From the NCBI GenBank assembly GCA_029246385.1, contig JAQWNG010000002.1:1-64000 (forward strand): a stretch of DNA of 64,000 bases. Direction: 5' to 3'. The translations under genes were made by a program, and so were the position numbers. The notes under the pieces are model-generated. The model was given only the letters and a program-made list of their open reading frames with translations, ran no database searches and was not told the DNA's origin. This DNA comes from Halioglobus sp. Lineage in GTDB: Bacteria > Pseudomonadota > Gammaproteobacteria > Pseudomonadales > Halieaceae. This document shows positions 54,387 to 63,168 of the stretch, one piece after another; position 1 is the stretch's first letter; each line of letters begins with the position of its first letter.

Positions 54387-55100
54387 TTACGTTTTGTGCG
54401 AGTGTCCCTCGGGGATCATGGCGTGTCCCTTTCGTGCAAGAAATATTGTATGCCGACTCCCCTTCCCAGGGCGCGCTCTGACGGTGCGCGCAGCGGCATG
54501 AAACCCCATTTTTTTCAATCGAACAAGAAATAGTGGGTCTGGGCCAGCTGACCAAATAGCCAGTGTACCCTCATGGTCGAGCGACTGGTAAAGGGCATTT
54601 AATCCATCGACTGAATACAGCCAGTCGTTGTCACAGTGGGTGAGACCTTCGGGACCATTATCCACATCCAGTAGAATGGCATCAAAGGATTGGTTGCTTT
54701 CATTGAGCAACCGTGCCACATCACCAATGTAAACGTGCGTGCGCACGTCCTGTAATGGCTGCCCTGCGCATTCTCCCAATGGCCCGCGATTCCAGTCTAC
54801 GACCGCTGGTATCAACTCAGCCACAGTGACTTGCGCAGACGGCAACAGTGACTTGAGCGCGGCGGCAAGTGTGAACCCCATACCTAGACCGCCTACTAAC
54901 ACACGAGCACGATCTACGTGACCCAAGCGCGCACAGCCGAGTTCGGCAAGGGCTTCCTCGGAGCCATGCTCACGGCTGTTCATGAGATCGCCCCGTATGC
55001 CCGAAAGCCTAATAGAGAAGTCTTGCCCTCTTCTCGACAACTTCAGCTGTCCGCCGTTATTGGGTATGTCTGCAGTGCCTAGCACGGCCCACTGATTCAT
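54387..55100 (-). CDS. Spermidine-synthase-like methyltransferase-fold protein
   Basis: 237 residues with the Rossmann core of spermidine synthases and related methyltransferases: VLVGGLGMGFTLAA, then VAELIPAVVDWNRG, and a catalytic-site-like ILLDVDNGPEGLT. It is shorter than a true SpeE (~290) and lacks its N-terminal beta-barrel tetramerisation domain. Family members with this form are of unknown function; a polyamine or SAM-dependent role is plausible but unproven. It precedes the MFS gene. Confidence 0.8.
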   Translation of the reverse strand: MNQWAVLGTADIPNNGGQLKLSRRGQDFSIRLSGIRGDLMNSREHGSEEALAELGCARLGHVDRARVLVGGLGMGFTLAAALKSLLPSAQVTVAELIPAVVDWNRGPLGECAGQPLQDVRTHVYIGDVARLLNESNQSFDAILLDVDNGPEGLTHCDNDWLYSVDGLNALYQSLDHEGTLAIWSAGPDPLFLVRLKKMGFHAAARTVRARPGKGSRHTIFLARKGHAMIPEGHSHKT

Positions 55101-55273
55101 CTTGTCTCGCTAATTTTTTTGATCAAAAATGTTACCACGAATGGAGGGCAAGGAAACTGATCTTGAGCCGTGCAAGCACAGTGGAAAGTCACTAGCGCGT
55201 AAGCGTGCGTAGTTCGCGTTGGGCATGTAAACCCCAAACGTCCATAGGCTTGTGACAGCCTATCACGCAAGCG

Positions 55274-56026
55274 CTACCAGGGTATCTCGATGCCGGCCCA
55301 GTCTAAGAACGATAACTGGCCATCTGGCTGTACTTCGTCAAGTAGCTTAACGAGACGATCAGCGACAAAATCCGGCGTAAATAATGCTTCGCTGGCGACA
55401 TTAGCCTGAAAGGGAGACGACAAATAGGTGTCAGTGGTGCCCGGGTGAAACGAAACTAACTTAACACCGGGAGAGCGCCGAGAATATTCTATCGACGCCG
55501 ACTTGAGAAACATATTGAGCGCGGCCTTGGAGGATCTGTAGCTGTACCAGCCTCCCAGCCGATTGTCTGTAATACTCCCCACGCGCGCGCTGAGCACGGC
55601 TATCACGCTGCCTGTGGCTCGCCTTAGGGGTTTAACCAGCGCAGCTAGCCACAGCGCCGGTACCACCAGGTTAACGTCAAATACGGCTCTCATCGCGTCG
55701 GGGTCGAGTTTATCCAACGATTTCTCCGGGGTGATGGCATCATTGTGCAATAAGCCCGTACAAATAATGATTCTGCGTAAGCTCAGCCCGCTGGATACGA
55801 GTTCATCGACCACTAACTTCACGTTCTGCTCACTGGCATCACACAACAGCCAACGCAGTCGGGTATCGGACAGCGCAACTGACGACGTTGGCGGGACCCT
55901 GCTGACCGCGAACACCGTCTCGCAATCGCCTAGGGCTAGATAACGGCGCACTAGGGCGCTACCAATACCGCCCGAAGCCCCTATGATAACGGTGGCAGAC
56001 TGCACCCCAGATGCGATAGTTTGCAT
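55274..56026 (-). CDS. Short-chain dehydrogenase/reductase (C-factor-like)
   Basis: 250 residues from ATG 56026 with AGGGAG about 5 bases upstream; the frame extends to 56221 but those residues are not SDR-like. The cofactor motif is IGASGGIGSALV, followed by a central ICTGLLH, the catalytic Ser in LSARVG and the YRSSK motif. This resembles the CsgA/C-factor-like SDR subgroup. The role is unassigned. It lies upstream of the spermidine-synthase-like and MFS genes, 173 bases away, so it may head that transcript. Confidence 0.87.
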   Translation of the reverse strand: MQTIASGVQSATVIIGASGGIGSALVRRYLALGDCETVFAVSRVPPTSSVALSDTRLRWLLCDASEQNVKLVVDELVSSGLSLRRIIICTGLLHNDAITPEKSLDKLDPDAMRAVFDVNLVVPALWLAALVKPLRRATGSVIAVLSARVGSITDNRLGGWYSYRSSKAALNMFLKSASIEYSRRSPGVKLVSFHPGTTDTYLSSPFQANVASEALFTPDFVADRLVKLLDEVQPDGQLSFLDWAGIEIPW

Positions 56027-56474
56027 TGAACTCCCTGCTAGTGAACGTCGAAGACGCTTATAATGCGTTGCGTCAACGAGTAAGGCCGCATTTAACGCCC
56101 TTTTGCGACGTTTTAAAGACCCACACAAACCCTCAACTGAGCACTGCCTCTTTTTACGCCACCATACATTACCTATGCTAATAAATACGGCAACCATCGC
56201 GCACTGGTTCTTCAGGCACACACAAACTGCTTAATCCATGGCCTAATTGAGAGCTGCGACTCTATGCAACGACAGTTTGACTAGTCAACAGGCGTAAGAC
56301 AGCCCAAGCAGCGGTCGCTCTCACGCACTGGCCCTCCGATATCACCCGATACACGCCGCATATACCCCAATGCTGTGCGTCCAGCAAAAAACGGTATATT
56401 TCGATCTTTAATTAGCTTGCTTTGTAAACTGCTATGCGCTGCAATGAAGAAAATAATGAGGTAGGAGAAGATCA
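56027..56474. other. Divergent intergenic region
   Basis: 448 bases between the SDR and the TonB receptor genes. The AGGAG ribosome binding site at about 56463 belongs to the receptor. Several open frames here are short and unsupported. No RNA gene or clear operator is seen. Confidence 0.35.
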
Positions 56475-58994
56475 ATGTCAAAACTATTCAGAAGTACCCC
56501 TATTATTGCTGCTCTGGCGCTGGCCACGACAAGCCAAGTGGCCAGTGCTCAACAATTGGAAGAGGTCGTCGTGACCGCGCAGAAGAAAGTTGAAAGCCTG
56601 CAAGATGTGCCAATTTCAGTCGTCGCGATGCAGGGTGAGCAAATTCAAGAGGCGGGCATCCAAAATATGATGCAGCTGTCGGATTACGTGCCCAATCTGC
56701 ATATCGCCATCGCCCCGGTAAACACCAATATCTACATGCGTGGCGTCGGCTCTGGCAACAACCAGGGCTTCGAGCAGTCCGTAGGCATGTATGTCGATGG
56801 TATCTATATGGGCCGGGGTCGTCAGTACCGTAATGCGTTTTTAGACTTGGAGCGGGTAGAAGTCCTTCGCGGACCTCAGGGCACCCTGTTTGGCCGTAAT
56901 ACAGTAGCCGGCGCCGTCAGCGTTATCACCGCCTCTCCCACCATCGGCGAAGACCTGAATGGCGCGATCTCGGTTGCCGCCGAGAGCAACAACGGGTTTC
57001 TGACCGAGGGTCATGTTGGTAGCAGCATCACCGATACGCTGGCGATGCGTTTTGCCTTTAAATATCGCGAATCCGATGGCTGGATCGATAACAAGTATCT
57101 GAACGAAGACGAGCCCAATATTGAGGACACAACGTATCGCCTCACCACTGTGTGGCAGCCCACTGACGAACTCGACATTAACTTTAAGTACGGGCACTCT
57201 GACGAAAAGCGGACAGGCTCTACCGCTTCAACCTGGTTCTATCCCGGCCTAGCAGGAGCGGAGGAGTTGTTCTCAGAACCTCTCGGTCCATTTGCCGGCA
57301 TTGGCTACACCCTAGCCGATGAGAACTTCCCGGAGCTCATAGACGTGGCGGGAGAGGATTTCACTACCTACCGAGACAATAACTACGGCAGCCTAGATTA
57401 TGTTGGCCTAGGCCGCGAACCGGACGGTGATAAAGGCGATGTCAATAACGTCGCCATCGCGATTAACTACGACCTGAATGATTTTATCATTACGTCAATA
57501 AGCGGTTATACCGATTATCATGTCACCAGCGGCGCCGACGTGGACTGGACGCCGCTGCGGTTCATTGCTCGCGACGACGACGAGAAGTTTGATCAGTGGA
57601 GCCAGGAATTGCGCATACAGTCTCCCGGCGGAGACTTTATAGATTATACCGCCGGCCTATATTATGACACCAGCACGCTGGACAACAAGCGTCTGGTGGC
57701 GATAGACGGTACTTTTCAGAATCTGTTCTCCTTGGGGCCCTTTACGTCTGTCTTCCCGCTGGTGACGAGTCCTGTAGGTGCCTATTCGACCGATCAGGCC
57801 GCCCGCAACCATCGGTATATATTGGAATCGGAGTCTTATGCCGCGTTTGCACAGGGCATGATTAATATCACCGAAGAAATCACGCTGACGCTGGGCTTGC
57901 GCTATACCAAAGAAACAAAGGACGTAAAAAGCACCCAGTTCCTGACAGACGATGCCAGTGGTTATGATGCCCCCAGTGATAGCTTCTATCTAGGACAAGT
58001 TCAGGCTGAGCAGTTCAACACCTACGCCTACGACTACAAGCAAAACCGAGAAACCGATGACTGGATTCCGTCTGCCGTCCTGCAGTGGAATTACTCGGAT
58101 GACAGCATGCTTTACGCAAGCTTTTCTCAGGGCTTCAAAAGTGGCGGCTTCACTGGCGCGGACGATGGACAACCTGACAACTTGCCTATAGGTGCCTGGC
58201 CCTGTGCTGTGGTGCCTGGCCCCACATCGCAGGAGGACACCGTCGACATTGCATCCTGCTATGATCCCACTAATCCTAGTGATGATTTTCAGTTTGAGGA
58301 CGAAACTGTGGATGCCTATGAAATTGGCGGCAAACACCAATTGCTAGACGGCGGTATGACGCTCAACTGGGCCGCCTTCTACAGTAAATATGACAATCTG
58401 CAAACAGCTATTTTTAAGGGTGTTGGATTTGGCGTGACCAACGCCGGCTCGGTCGACATTCAGGGTATTGAGGTGGAAACGCGCTGGGCCGCTACCGACA
58501 ACCTGACTCTGGGCGCTAACCTAGCCTACTTGGATGCCACCTATGGCGACTTCAAAGAAGCCCCTTGCACCGCGATACAGCTCAATGCGAACCCACAATG
58601 TGGCGTTGACGGCCCTACCAATGTGCTGGACACGTTCAACAATCTGGATGGCGAAAATACGCTGTATGCCTCGGATTACAGCGCCTCGGTCACATGGGAC
58701 TTCGTTTACCCGCTAAGCAATATGGATGCATTTGTCAGTGGCGAAGCCAATTATCGTAGTAAGTTTTTCTCTAACGGAGACAACGATCCCTATGACCAGG
58801 TAGACGGTTATACCAAAGTCAATCTGCGTGTAGGCGTCAGGACGGAGAGTTGGGAACTTACCGCTTACTCTCGTAACCTGTTTGATGAAGCTGCGATATC
58901 GCAAAGCTTTGATGTACCGGTGCTAAGTGGCACGCACGCACACGTAATGGACGAGGGGCGTATTTTAGGTCTACGTGCGGCTTATATGTTCTAG
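56475..58994 (+). CDS. TonB-dependent outer-membrane receptor
   Basis: 839 residues from ATG 56475 with AGGAG about 8 bases upstream. A signal peptide (IIAALALATTSQVASA) is followed by a TonB box region (LEEVVVTAQKK), a plug domain (MQLSDYVPNLH, RGVGSGNN, VEVLRGPQGTLFGRN, AGAVSVIT) and a beta-barrel ending with the usual aromatic Phe. The plug and FGRNTVAGAV style matches the receptors of marine gammaproteobacteria and sphingomonads that take up hydrophobic or aromatic compounds rather than siderophores, but the ligand cannot be told. It is monocistronic and upstream of the lipophilic-substrate gene set. Confidence 0.93.
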   Translation: MSKLFRSTPIIAALALATTSQVASAQQLEEVVVTAQKKVESLQDVPISVVAMQGEQIQEAGIQNMMQLSDYVPNLHIAIAPVNTNIYMRGVGSGNNQGFEQSVGMYVDGIYMGRGRQYRNAFLDLERVEVLRGPQGTLFGRNTVAGAVSVITASPTIGEDLNGAISVAAESNNGFLTEGHVGSSITDTLAMRFAFKYRESDGWIDNKYLNEDEPNIEDTTYRLTTVWQPTDELDINFKYGHSDEKRTGSTASTWFYPGLAGAEELFSEPLGPFAGIGYTLADENFPELIDVAGEDFTTYRDNNYGSLDYVGLGREPDGDKGDVNNVAIAINYDLNDFIITSISGYTDYHVTSGADVDWTPLRFIARDDDEKFDQWSQELRIQSPGGDFIDYTAGLYYDTSTLDNKRLVAIDGTFQNLFSLGPFTSVFPLVTSPVGAYSTDQAARNHRYILESESYAAFAQGMINITEEITLTLGLRYTKETKDVKSTQFLTDDASGYDAPSDSFYLGQVQAEQFNTYAYDYKQNRETDDWIPSAVLQWNYSDDSMLYASFSQGFKSGGFTGADDGQPDNLPIGAWPCAVVPGPTSQEDTVDIASCYDPTNPSDDFQFEDETVDAYEIGGKHQLLDGGMTLNWAAFYSKYDNLQTAIFKGVGFGVTNAGSVDIQGIEVETRWAATDNLTLGANLAYLDATYGDFKEAPCTAIQLNANPQCGVDGPTNVLDTFNNLDGENTLYASDYSASVTWDFVYPLSNMDAFVSGEANYRSKFFSNGDNDPYDQVDGYTKVNLRVGVRTESWELTAYSRNLFDEAAISQSFDVPVLSGTHAHVMDEGRILGLRAAYMF

Positions 58995-59143
58995 GTAGTA
59001 GCCTTGCGAAGACTTCGTGAAGTGAGAGGCGTGTTGCGGGCAGATTCTTTTTAAATAGCCGTGAAAGGCTCTGAGAATCTCGCACCACGCCAAGCTCACA
59101 ACCACTGCCCAAAGATCAGCCCTTAAATATCACATCCTTAAAA

Positions 59144-59163
59144 AATGGACCTCGCAGTCCATT
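59144..59163 (-). terminator. Intrinsic terminator of the DapB-like operon
   Basis: AATGGAC (59144-59150) pairs with GTCCATT (59157-59163) with a 6-base loop. Read on the minus strand, the stem is followed by a T-run (complement of AAAAA at 59141-59145). It sits just downstream of the minus-strand gene ending at 59181. On the plus strand the tail is weak, so it serves mainly the leftward operon. Confidence 0.7.
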
Positions 59164-59180
59164 CTTCCTATTTCCTAGCG

Positions 59181-60215
59181 CTATTCAGCCGTATAATACC
59201 CCCTAATCAGTGGCAGATCGGCGTACGTTCGAATACCTGCCTTCGCCTCGCATACGGCTGAGATAGCATTCACTACCGGCATCGCCGTTACGACGTTGGC
59301 CAGATCAGCGGGACGACCCCCTTGCATTTGAGCTTTGGACGGTGCGAATTTCACCCGCGTGTGAATGCCAGGGTCACCTTGCACTTCCATCGTATAACCA
59401 TGGCTTACCGGCCAATCAGGCTGCAGTCCCTTGCCCGCATTCCACACCACTTCTAATTCAATCACCGCTTCTTGACCTACCATGCCGGTCCACAGACATT
59501 TTTGTCCGGCGATGGTGCCAGCGGGAATCGAGTAGCCGTGAAATTCTCTGTCATCTATGGCAGTTGCGGACTCATAGTCAAAACGGATCTCAGTGATTGG
59601 AATATGCAGCAGGTCAGCAATCAAATCGATGCACTCGGCATAAGTGCCCAACACGCTCTCATTGGTAGCACGCCACTTCTCCTCCGGCGGCTGGCCCCAA
59701 CCTAGGTTGGCGTAATTGGCGATGGCTTCATAGTGTGTAAGGTCCACCGATTCCAAAAAACGTATCTTGGTAAAGCCATAACTCGCAGAGGCCATCAGCG
59801 CAGCAACAAAATTGGCAAACCCCGGGAAAATTCCGGACCCAAACAAACTGACGCCGCCCTGCTCGGCGGCCTGAATAAGACGACTCTGAACCTCCGGCCC
59901 CCACGAACGCGCGTTAATAAAATAGCTGGAGACCACATTCTTACCGGCGAGCAGGATACGCTCGACTTCATCGATATCGGGAAAGGTTGGCATATAGCAA
60001 ACACAATCCGCGTCCAATGCCAGCAAATGTTCTATGTCGCCGGTGGCAATCACACCGGTAGGATCAATGCCACACAGTTCACCGACATCCTTGCCGGCCT
60101 TGTCCTTGCTCCACGCGTAACAACCGACGAGCTCCAACTCAGGGTGTCGCATAATGCCTTTGACGGCTTCGCGGCCAACGTGCCCGGTTGTCCATTGAAT
60201 TACTTTGTAGGTCAT
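59181..60215 (-). CDS. Dihydrodipicolinate-reductase-like NAD(P)-dependent dehydrogenase
   Basis: 344 residues. The N-terminal Rossmann domain starts VIQWTTGHVGREAVKG and continues with LELVGCYAW and DADCVCYMP. This is the family annotated as DapB-like or amine dehydrogenase in mycobacteria and marine proteobacteria, which includes 2,4-diaminopentanoate dehydrogenase relatives; it is not a lysine-pathway DapB. Its start overlaps the stop of the membrane-protein gene by ATGA (60212-60215), so the two are translationally coupled. It ends in the terminator at 59144-59163. The substrate is unknown. Confidence 0.87.
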   Translation of the reverse strand: MTYKVIQWTTGHVGREAVKGIMRHPELELVGCYAWSKDKAGKDVGELCGIDPTGVIATGDIEHLLALDADCVCYMPTFPDIDEVERILLAGKNVVSSYFINARSWGPEVQSRLIQAAEQGGVSLFGSGIFPGFANFVAALMASASYGFTKIRFLESVDLTHYEAIANYANLGWGQPPEEKWRATNESVLGTYAECIDLIADLLHIPITEIRFDYESATAIDDREFHGYSIPAGTIAGQKCLWTGMVGQEAVIELEVVWNAGKGLQPDWPVSHGYTMEVQGDPGIHTRVKFAPSKAQMQGGRPADLANVVTAMPVVNAISAVCEAKAGIRTYADLPLIRGYYTAE

Positions 60216-60694
60216 GGCTGTAAATCCTTATTAAAAAGTACCCGGCATCCCAACGCGATTGGCGCGATCAGCCACGGAAGATTAAAGACTAAATAGTAAC
60301 CCAGGTTGGGCGGCGGGTGGTCTCCCAAAAAAGTCTGCACGAAATAGAAAAACATATTGGTTGTCCCGGCGCCCGCATAGATAAGACCAACAGGTATCAA
60401 CCATGGACGTTGACGAATCAATCCAATAACGACAAATAGCAGTATGGGAGCCTGAAAGAGTCCGTCAAACAATGTCGCCGCAATAAGGTTCGGCGGAGGA
60501 TTGAGATGCGCGGGCTCCTCGGCGACGGCCCAGCCATGGAGCGCACGCAGCGGCGGCCACGGACTGTCCGCTGACACGGGAACGCCGAGACCCTCGGGAA
60601 GGCTGAATAGAAATCCATAGAGTATTGAGATTGAAAAAAAAGCTAGAAACAGTAGGTCAATGGGTCGCCTGATAATCGCTGTTCTGGGGGTCAT
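60212..60694 (-). CDS. EXPERA/emopamil-binding-protein-like membrane protein
   Basis: 160 residues with about four membrane segments. By eye it resembles EXPERA-domain proteins (sterol isomerase EBP and TMEM97/sigma-2 family) in the FDGLFQAPILLFVV and NMFFYFVQTFLGDHPPPNLGYYLVFNLPWLIAPI pattern, given here in part, with charged and aromatic residues inside the helices. I am fairly sure of a membrane enzyme-like protein but less of the family. If right, it would bind or isomerise a sterol-like or terpenoid ligand. It is the first gene of the two-gene leftward unit. Confidence 0.55.
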   Translation of the reverse strand: MTPRTAIIRRPIDLLFLAFFSISILYGFLFSLPEGLGVPVSADSPWPPLRALHGWAVAEEPAHLNPPPNLIAATLFDGLFQAPILLFVVIGLIRQRPWLIPVGLIYAGAGTTNMFFYFVQTFLGDHPPPNLGYYLVFNLPWLIAPIALGCRVLFNKDLQP

Positions 60695-60933
60695 ATGGGA
60701 GCCTGCTTCATCAGATGCCTAGGGAACTGGTCGAGAGTTCATGCGGCTCTGGGTTTAAGTATCAACCGCGCTGTGACCTGACGCATAAAGTCTCCGTCTT
60801 TTACGCGACGCAATTGACACATCAGTGGCAGGTTATACTCAGAAGGCCACTGCGGTTTTTATACGTTATTTTGCTCATCATTTTTTGTCGCGATCAGAGT
60901 ATACTATTCCCTCACCCTTACATGGAAGCTGAC

Positions 60934-61389
60934 ATGGCCGAGAACGCGATGACAGAAAAAGAGTTTAGGACCCTTCGGCGTGTGATTAAGCCGTTTTCTC
61001 GCCTCAATGTATTTGTATACAAACTGACAGGCGGTCGTGTTATGGGGACACTCACTGGGCGACCCGTGATGCTGGTTACGATGGAGGGCGTAAAGAGCGG
61101 CAAGACGCGCACAATCCCATTAATGTACGTGCCGTATAATGATGGCGTGATCGTCGTGGCCTCTCAGGGAGGCGCGCCACGCTCGCCCGTCTGGTACAAG
61201 AATTTAATCGCGAACCCTGACATTATCGTACAATATAAAAATCACACGATGAACCTTCGTGCGCGGCAGGTCGAAGACGCCGAGAAAGCTGAAGTTTGGC
61301 CGGTCTGTGTCGAGCACTATCATGAGTATGACGACTATCAAAAGCGGACCGACCGCAATATCCCGGTGTTTGTTTGCGAACCTCGTTAA
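60934..61389 (+). CDS. Deazaflavin-type nitroreductase (DDN family)
   Basis: 151 residues from ATG 60934 (GGAAG 5 bases upstream); the frame is open to 60715, but the DDN family starts near this residue. Conserved blocks are SRLNVFVYKLTGG, GRPVMLVTMEGVKSGKTRT in part, VVASQGGAPRSPVWYKNL and the C-terminal RNIPVF. These match the split-barrel deazaflavin (F420)-dependent nitroreductase family PF04075. F420 is not typical of gammaproteobacteria, so the cofactor could be another flavin. It is a lone gene, divergent from the EXPERA-like gene. Confidence 0.85.
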   Translation: MAENAMTEKEFRTLRRVIKPFSRLNVFVYKLTGGRVMGTLTGRPVMLVTMEGVKSGKTRTIPLMYVPYNDGVIVVASQGGAPRSPVWYKNLIANPDIIVQYKNHTMNLRARQVEDAEKAEVWPVCVEHYHEYDDYQKRTDRNIPVFVCEPR

Positions 61390-61545
61390 TTAAGTTCGAG
61401 TGAGCGACGTTACAGAACTCGTCGTCGTTACCGCATGCGCCAACTGACTCGCCCTGTGTCTATCTCGTGTGCAATGACATTCACGCAGCATGCCAGTAAT
61501 ATGCCGGGACATTAATAATAACAACCTCTAATAGGGCAATTCGCC

Positions 61546-63168
61546 ATGTTATCTAACGCGTTAGTCGTTATCGCAGTGTTATTTCTTGCGCCGCCATTGC
61601 TGTTTCTGGTCTGCTTTAAAGTGGCTCCCCACTCGCTATTGCGGTGGGTCGATAATCGCGTCTATAAGGCGCTGGATGTCGACGCCTATAACCGTAACAG
61701 TGCCTATAACGCCCCGGGATTCAAGCCGGTGCATAGCCTTTGTTGCAACGTGCCTCTGCGGGTGTCCGGCAAGATCCCTGATGATTTAGAAGGCGTCTAT
61801 CTGCGCAACGGCACCAATCTGCAGTTTGAGCAGACCAAAGGCCGCTACCATATGTTTAATGGGGCCGGTATGTTGCACCAGGTCCAGATTAAAGCAGGCA
61901 AAGCCACCTACTCCAATACGTACGTCAAGACCCCACGCTATCAAATAGAGGATGCTATGGGTGAGGATCAGTATTTGCATTTTGGCGATTTAGCCGGCGG
62001 CGGCAAGGCAGGACTGGCGAGGATGGCTGTTGCTGCACTGAAACAGCGGTCTGGTGTGTTGCCAGCGTTGGAGGTGCTTGAGAGCGGATCGTCCACCACT
62101 GCCGTCCAGTATCATCACGGCAAGCTTTATTGCTTGCAGGAGACAGGATACCCCTTCGCACTCGACACACGTTTAGAAGACGGCTTTTTGATACTGGATG
62201 GCGACGGTCAGTGGGACACCTTTGACGGCAAGCTTGATAGCCCTTTTACGGCACACCCCAAAGTTGATCCGGTGACCGGCGACTGGTACACCTTCAGCAC
62301 ACAGTTCAGTAGCGGTCGCTTGTATCACTCTGTGGTGAGGCAGGGCGAGTTGGCGCAACACAGCGTCATCGATCAACAAAAACCGGCATTGGCCTTTCTA
62401 CATGACTATTACCTGACAGAGCATCACTTGGTGTTCCCTGATCTGTCCTTGAGATTCAACCCAAAAGACATGTTCGGGCCCGAGAAGAGCCCCATGGTGT
62501 TCGACGGCAATTACAACATGCGCTGGGGCGTTATAAAGCGCGATCACCAACCGGGCGACCCTGTCAGGTGGTTTACGACAGAGCAGCCTGGACATCTCTG
62601 GCATGTGGTCAACGGATGGGAGGAACCCCGTGAAGACGGAGGTATCGATATTGTATTGTTCGCGCCTGTCTTTCGCAGCTACCCGTCTCATCTGCCCATA
62701 CACAACCCTGATGAGCCGCATGCCAAATTCAACAAATGGCGCTTGAACCTCGACAGCGGTCAGGTCACCGAGGATCGAGTGTTACTGGATCACTTTTATG
62801 AGCGCCCTAGCTTTAACACGGCCTATATTGGTAGGCAAAATCGTTATGCCTATCTACTCGACGAGGAAAAAGAAGGGATGATGGGCAAAGGTGTGCTGAA
62901 GTACGATATGGTCGAAGAACGAGAGGCTGCGTACTTCGATTACGGTGAGTTTTACGGCGGTGAAGCTTTATTCGTGCCGCGCAGATCGGCGCCAAGTGAG
63001 GATGATGGCTACCTGCTTGAGTTACTGATGACGGCAGACCGCGCCGAGCTACTGATTATTGATGCCGCGACTATGCAAGAAATGGCGCGCCTGCATCTGC
63101 CACAGCGCGTGCCCTTCGGCGTGCATTCTTGCTGGCTTAATCAAGCACAGCTGGCGAGTCTTGCCTGA
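61546..63168 (+). CDS. Second carotenoid-cleavage-type oxygenase, membrane-anchored
   Basis: 540 residues. An N-terminal hydrophobic segment (residues ~4-24) would anchor it; the first family member at 11707 lacks one. The propeller is shown by VYLRNGTN, YHMFNGAGMLH and TAHPKVDPVTGDW. The four iron ligands are H237, H286, H353 and H527. It is expected to cleave a conjugated double bond, using O2, of a lipophilic substrate at the membrane. Its tail overlaps by 32 bases with the convergent SDR gene. Confidence 0.9.
   Translation: MLSNALVVIAVLFLAPPLLFLVCFKVAPHSLLRWVDNRVYKALDVDAYNRNSAYNAPGFKPVHSLCCNVPLRVSGKIPDDLEGVYLRNGTNLQFEQTKGRYHMFNGAGMLHQVQIKAGKATYSNTYVKTPRYQIEDAMGEDQYLHFGDLAGGGKAGLARMAVAALKQRSGVLPALEVLESGSSTTAVQYHHGKLYCLQETGYPFALDTRLEDGFLILDGDGQWDTFDGKLDSPFTAHPKVDPVTGDWYTFSTQFSSGRLYHSVVRQGELAQHSVIDQQKPALAFLHDYYLTEHHLVFPDLSLRFNPKDMFGPEKSPMVFDGNYNMRWGVIKRDHQPGDPVRWFTTEQPGHLWHVVNGWEEPREDGGIDIVLFAPVFRSYPSHLPIHNPDEPHAKFNKWRLNLDSGQVTEDRVLLDHFYERPSFNTAYIGRQNRYAYLLDEEKEGMMGKGVLKYDMVEEREAAYFDYGEFYGGEALFVPRRSAPSEDDGYLLELLMTADRAELLIIDAATMQEMARLHLPQRVPFGVHSCWLNQAQLASLA

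Noticed and set aside
54387-55100. True spermidine synthase (speE)
   Set aside because: Too short and lacking the N-terminal domain; kept as a family-like protein without a symbol.
59181-60215. Lysine-pathway dihydrodipicolinate reductase (dapB)
   Set aside because: Length (344) and the sequence after the Rossmann fold are those of the wider DapB-like dehydrogenase family, and no lysine genes are near.
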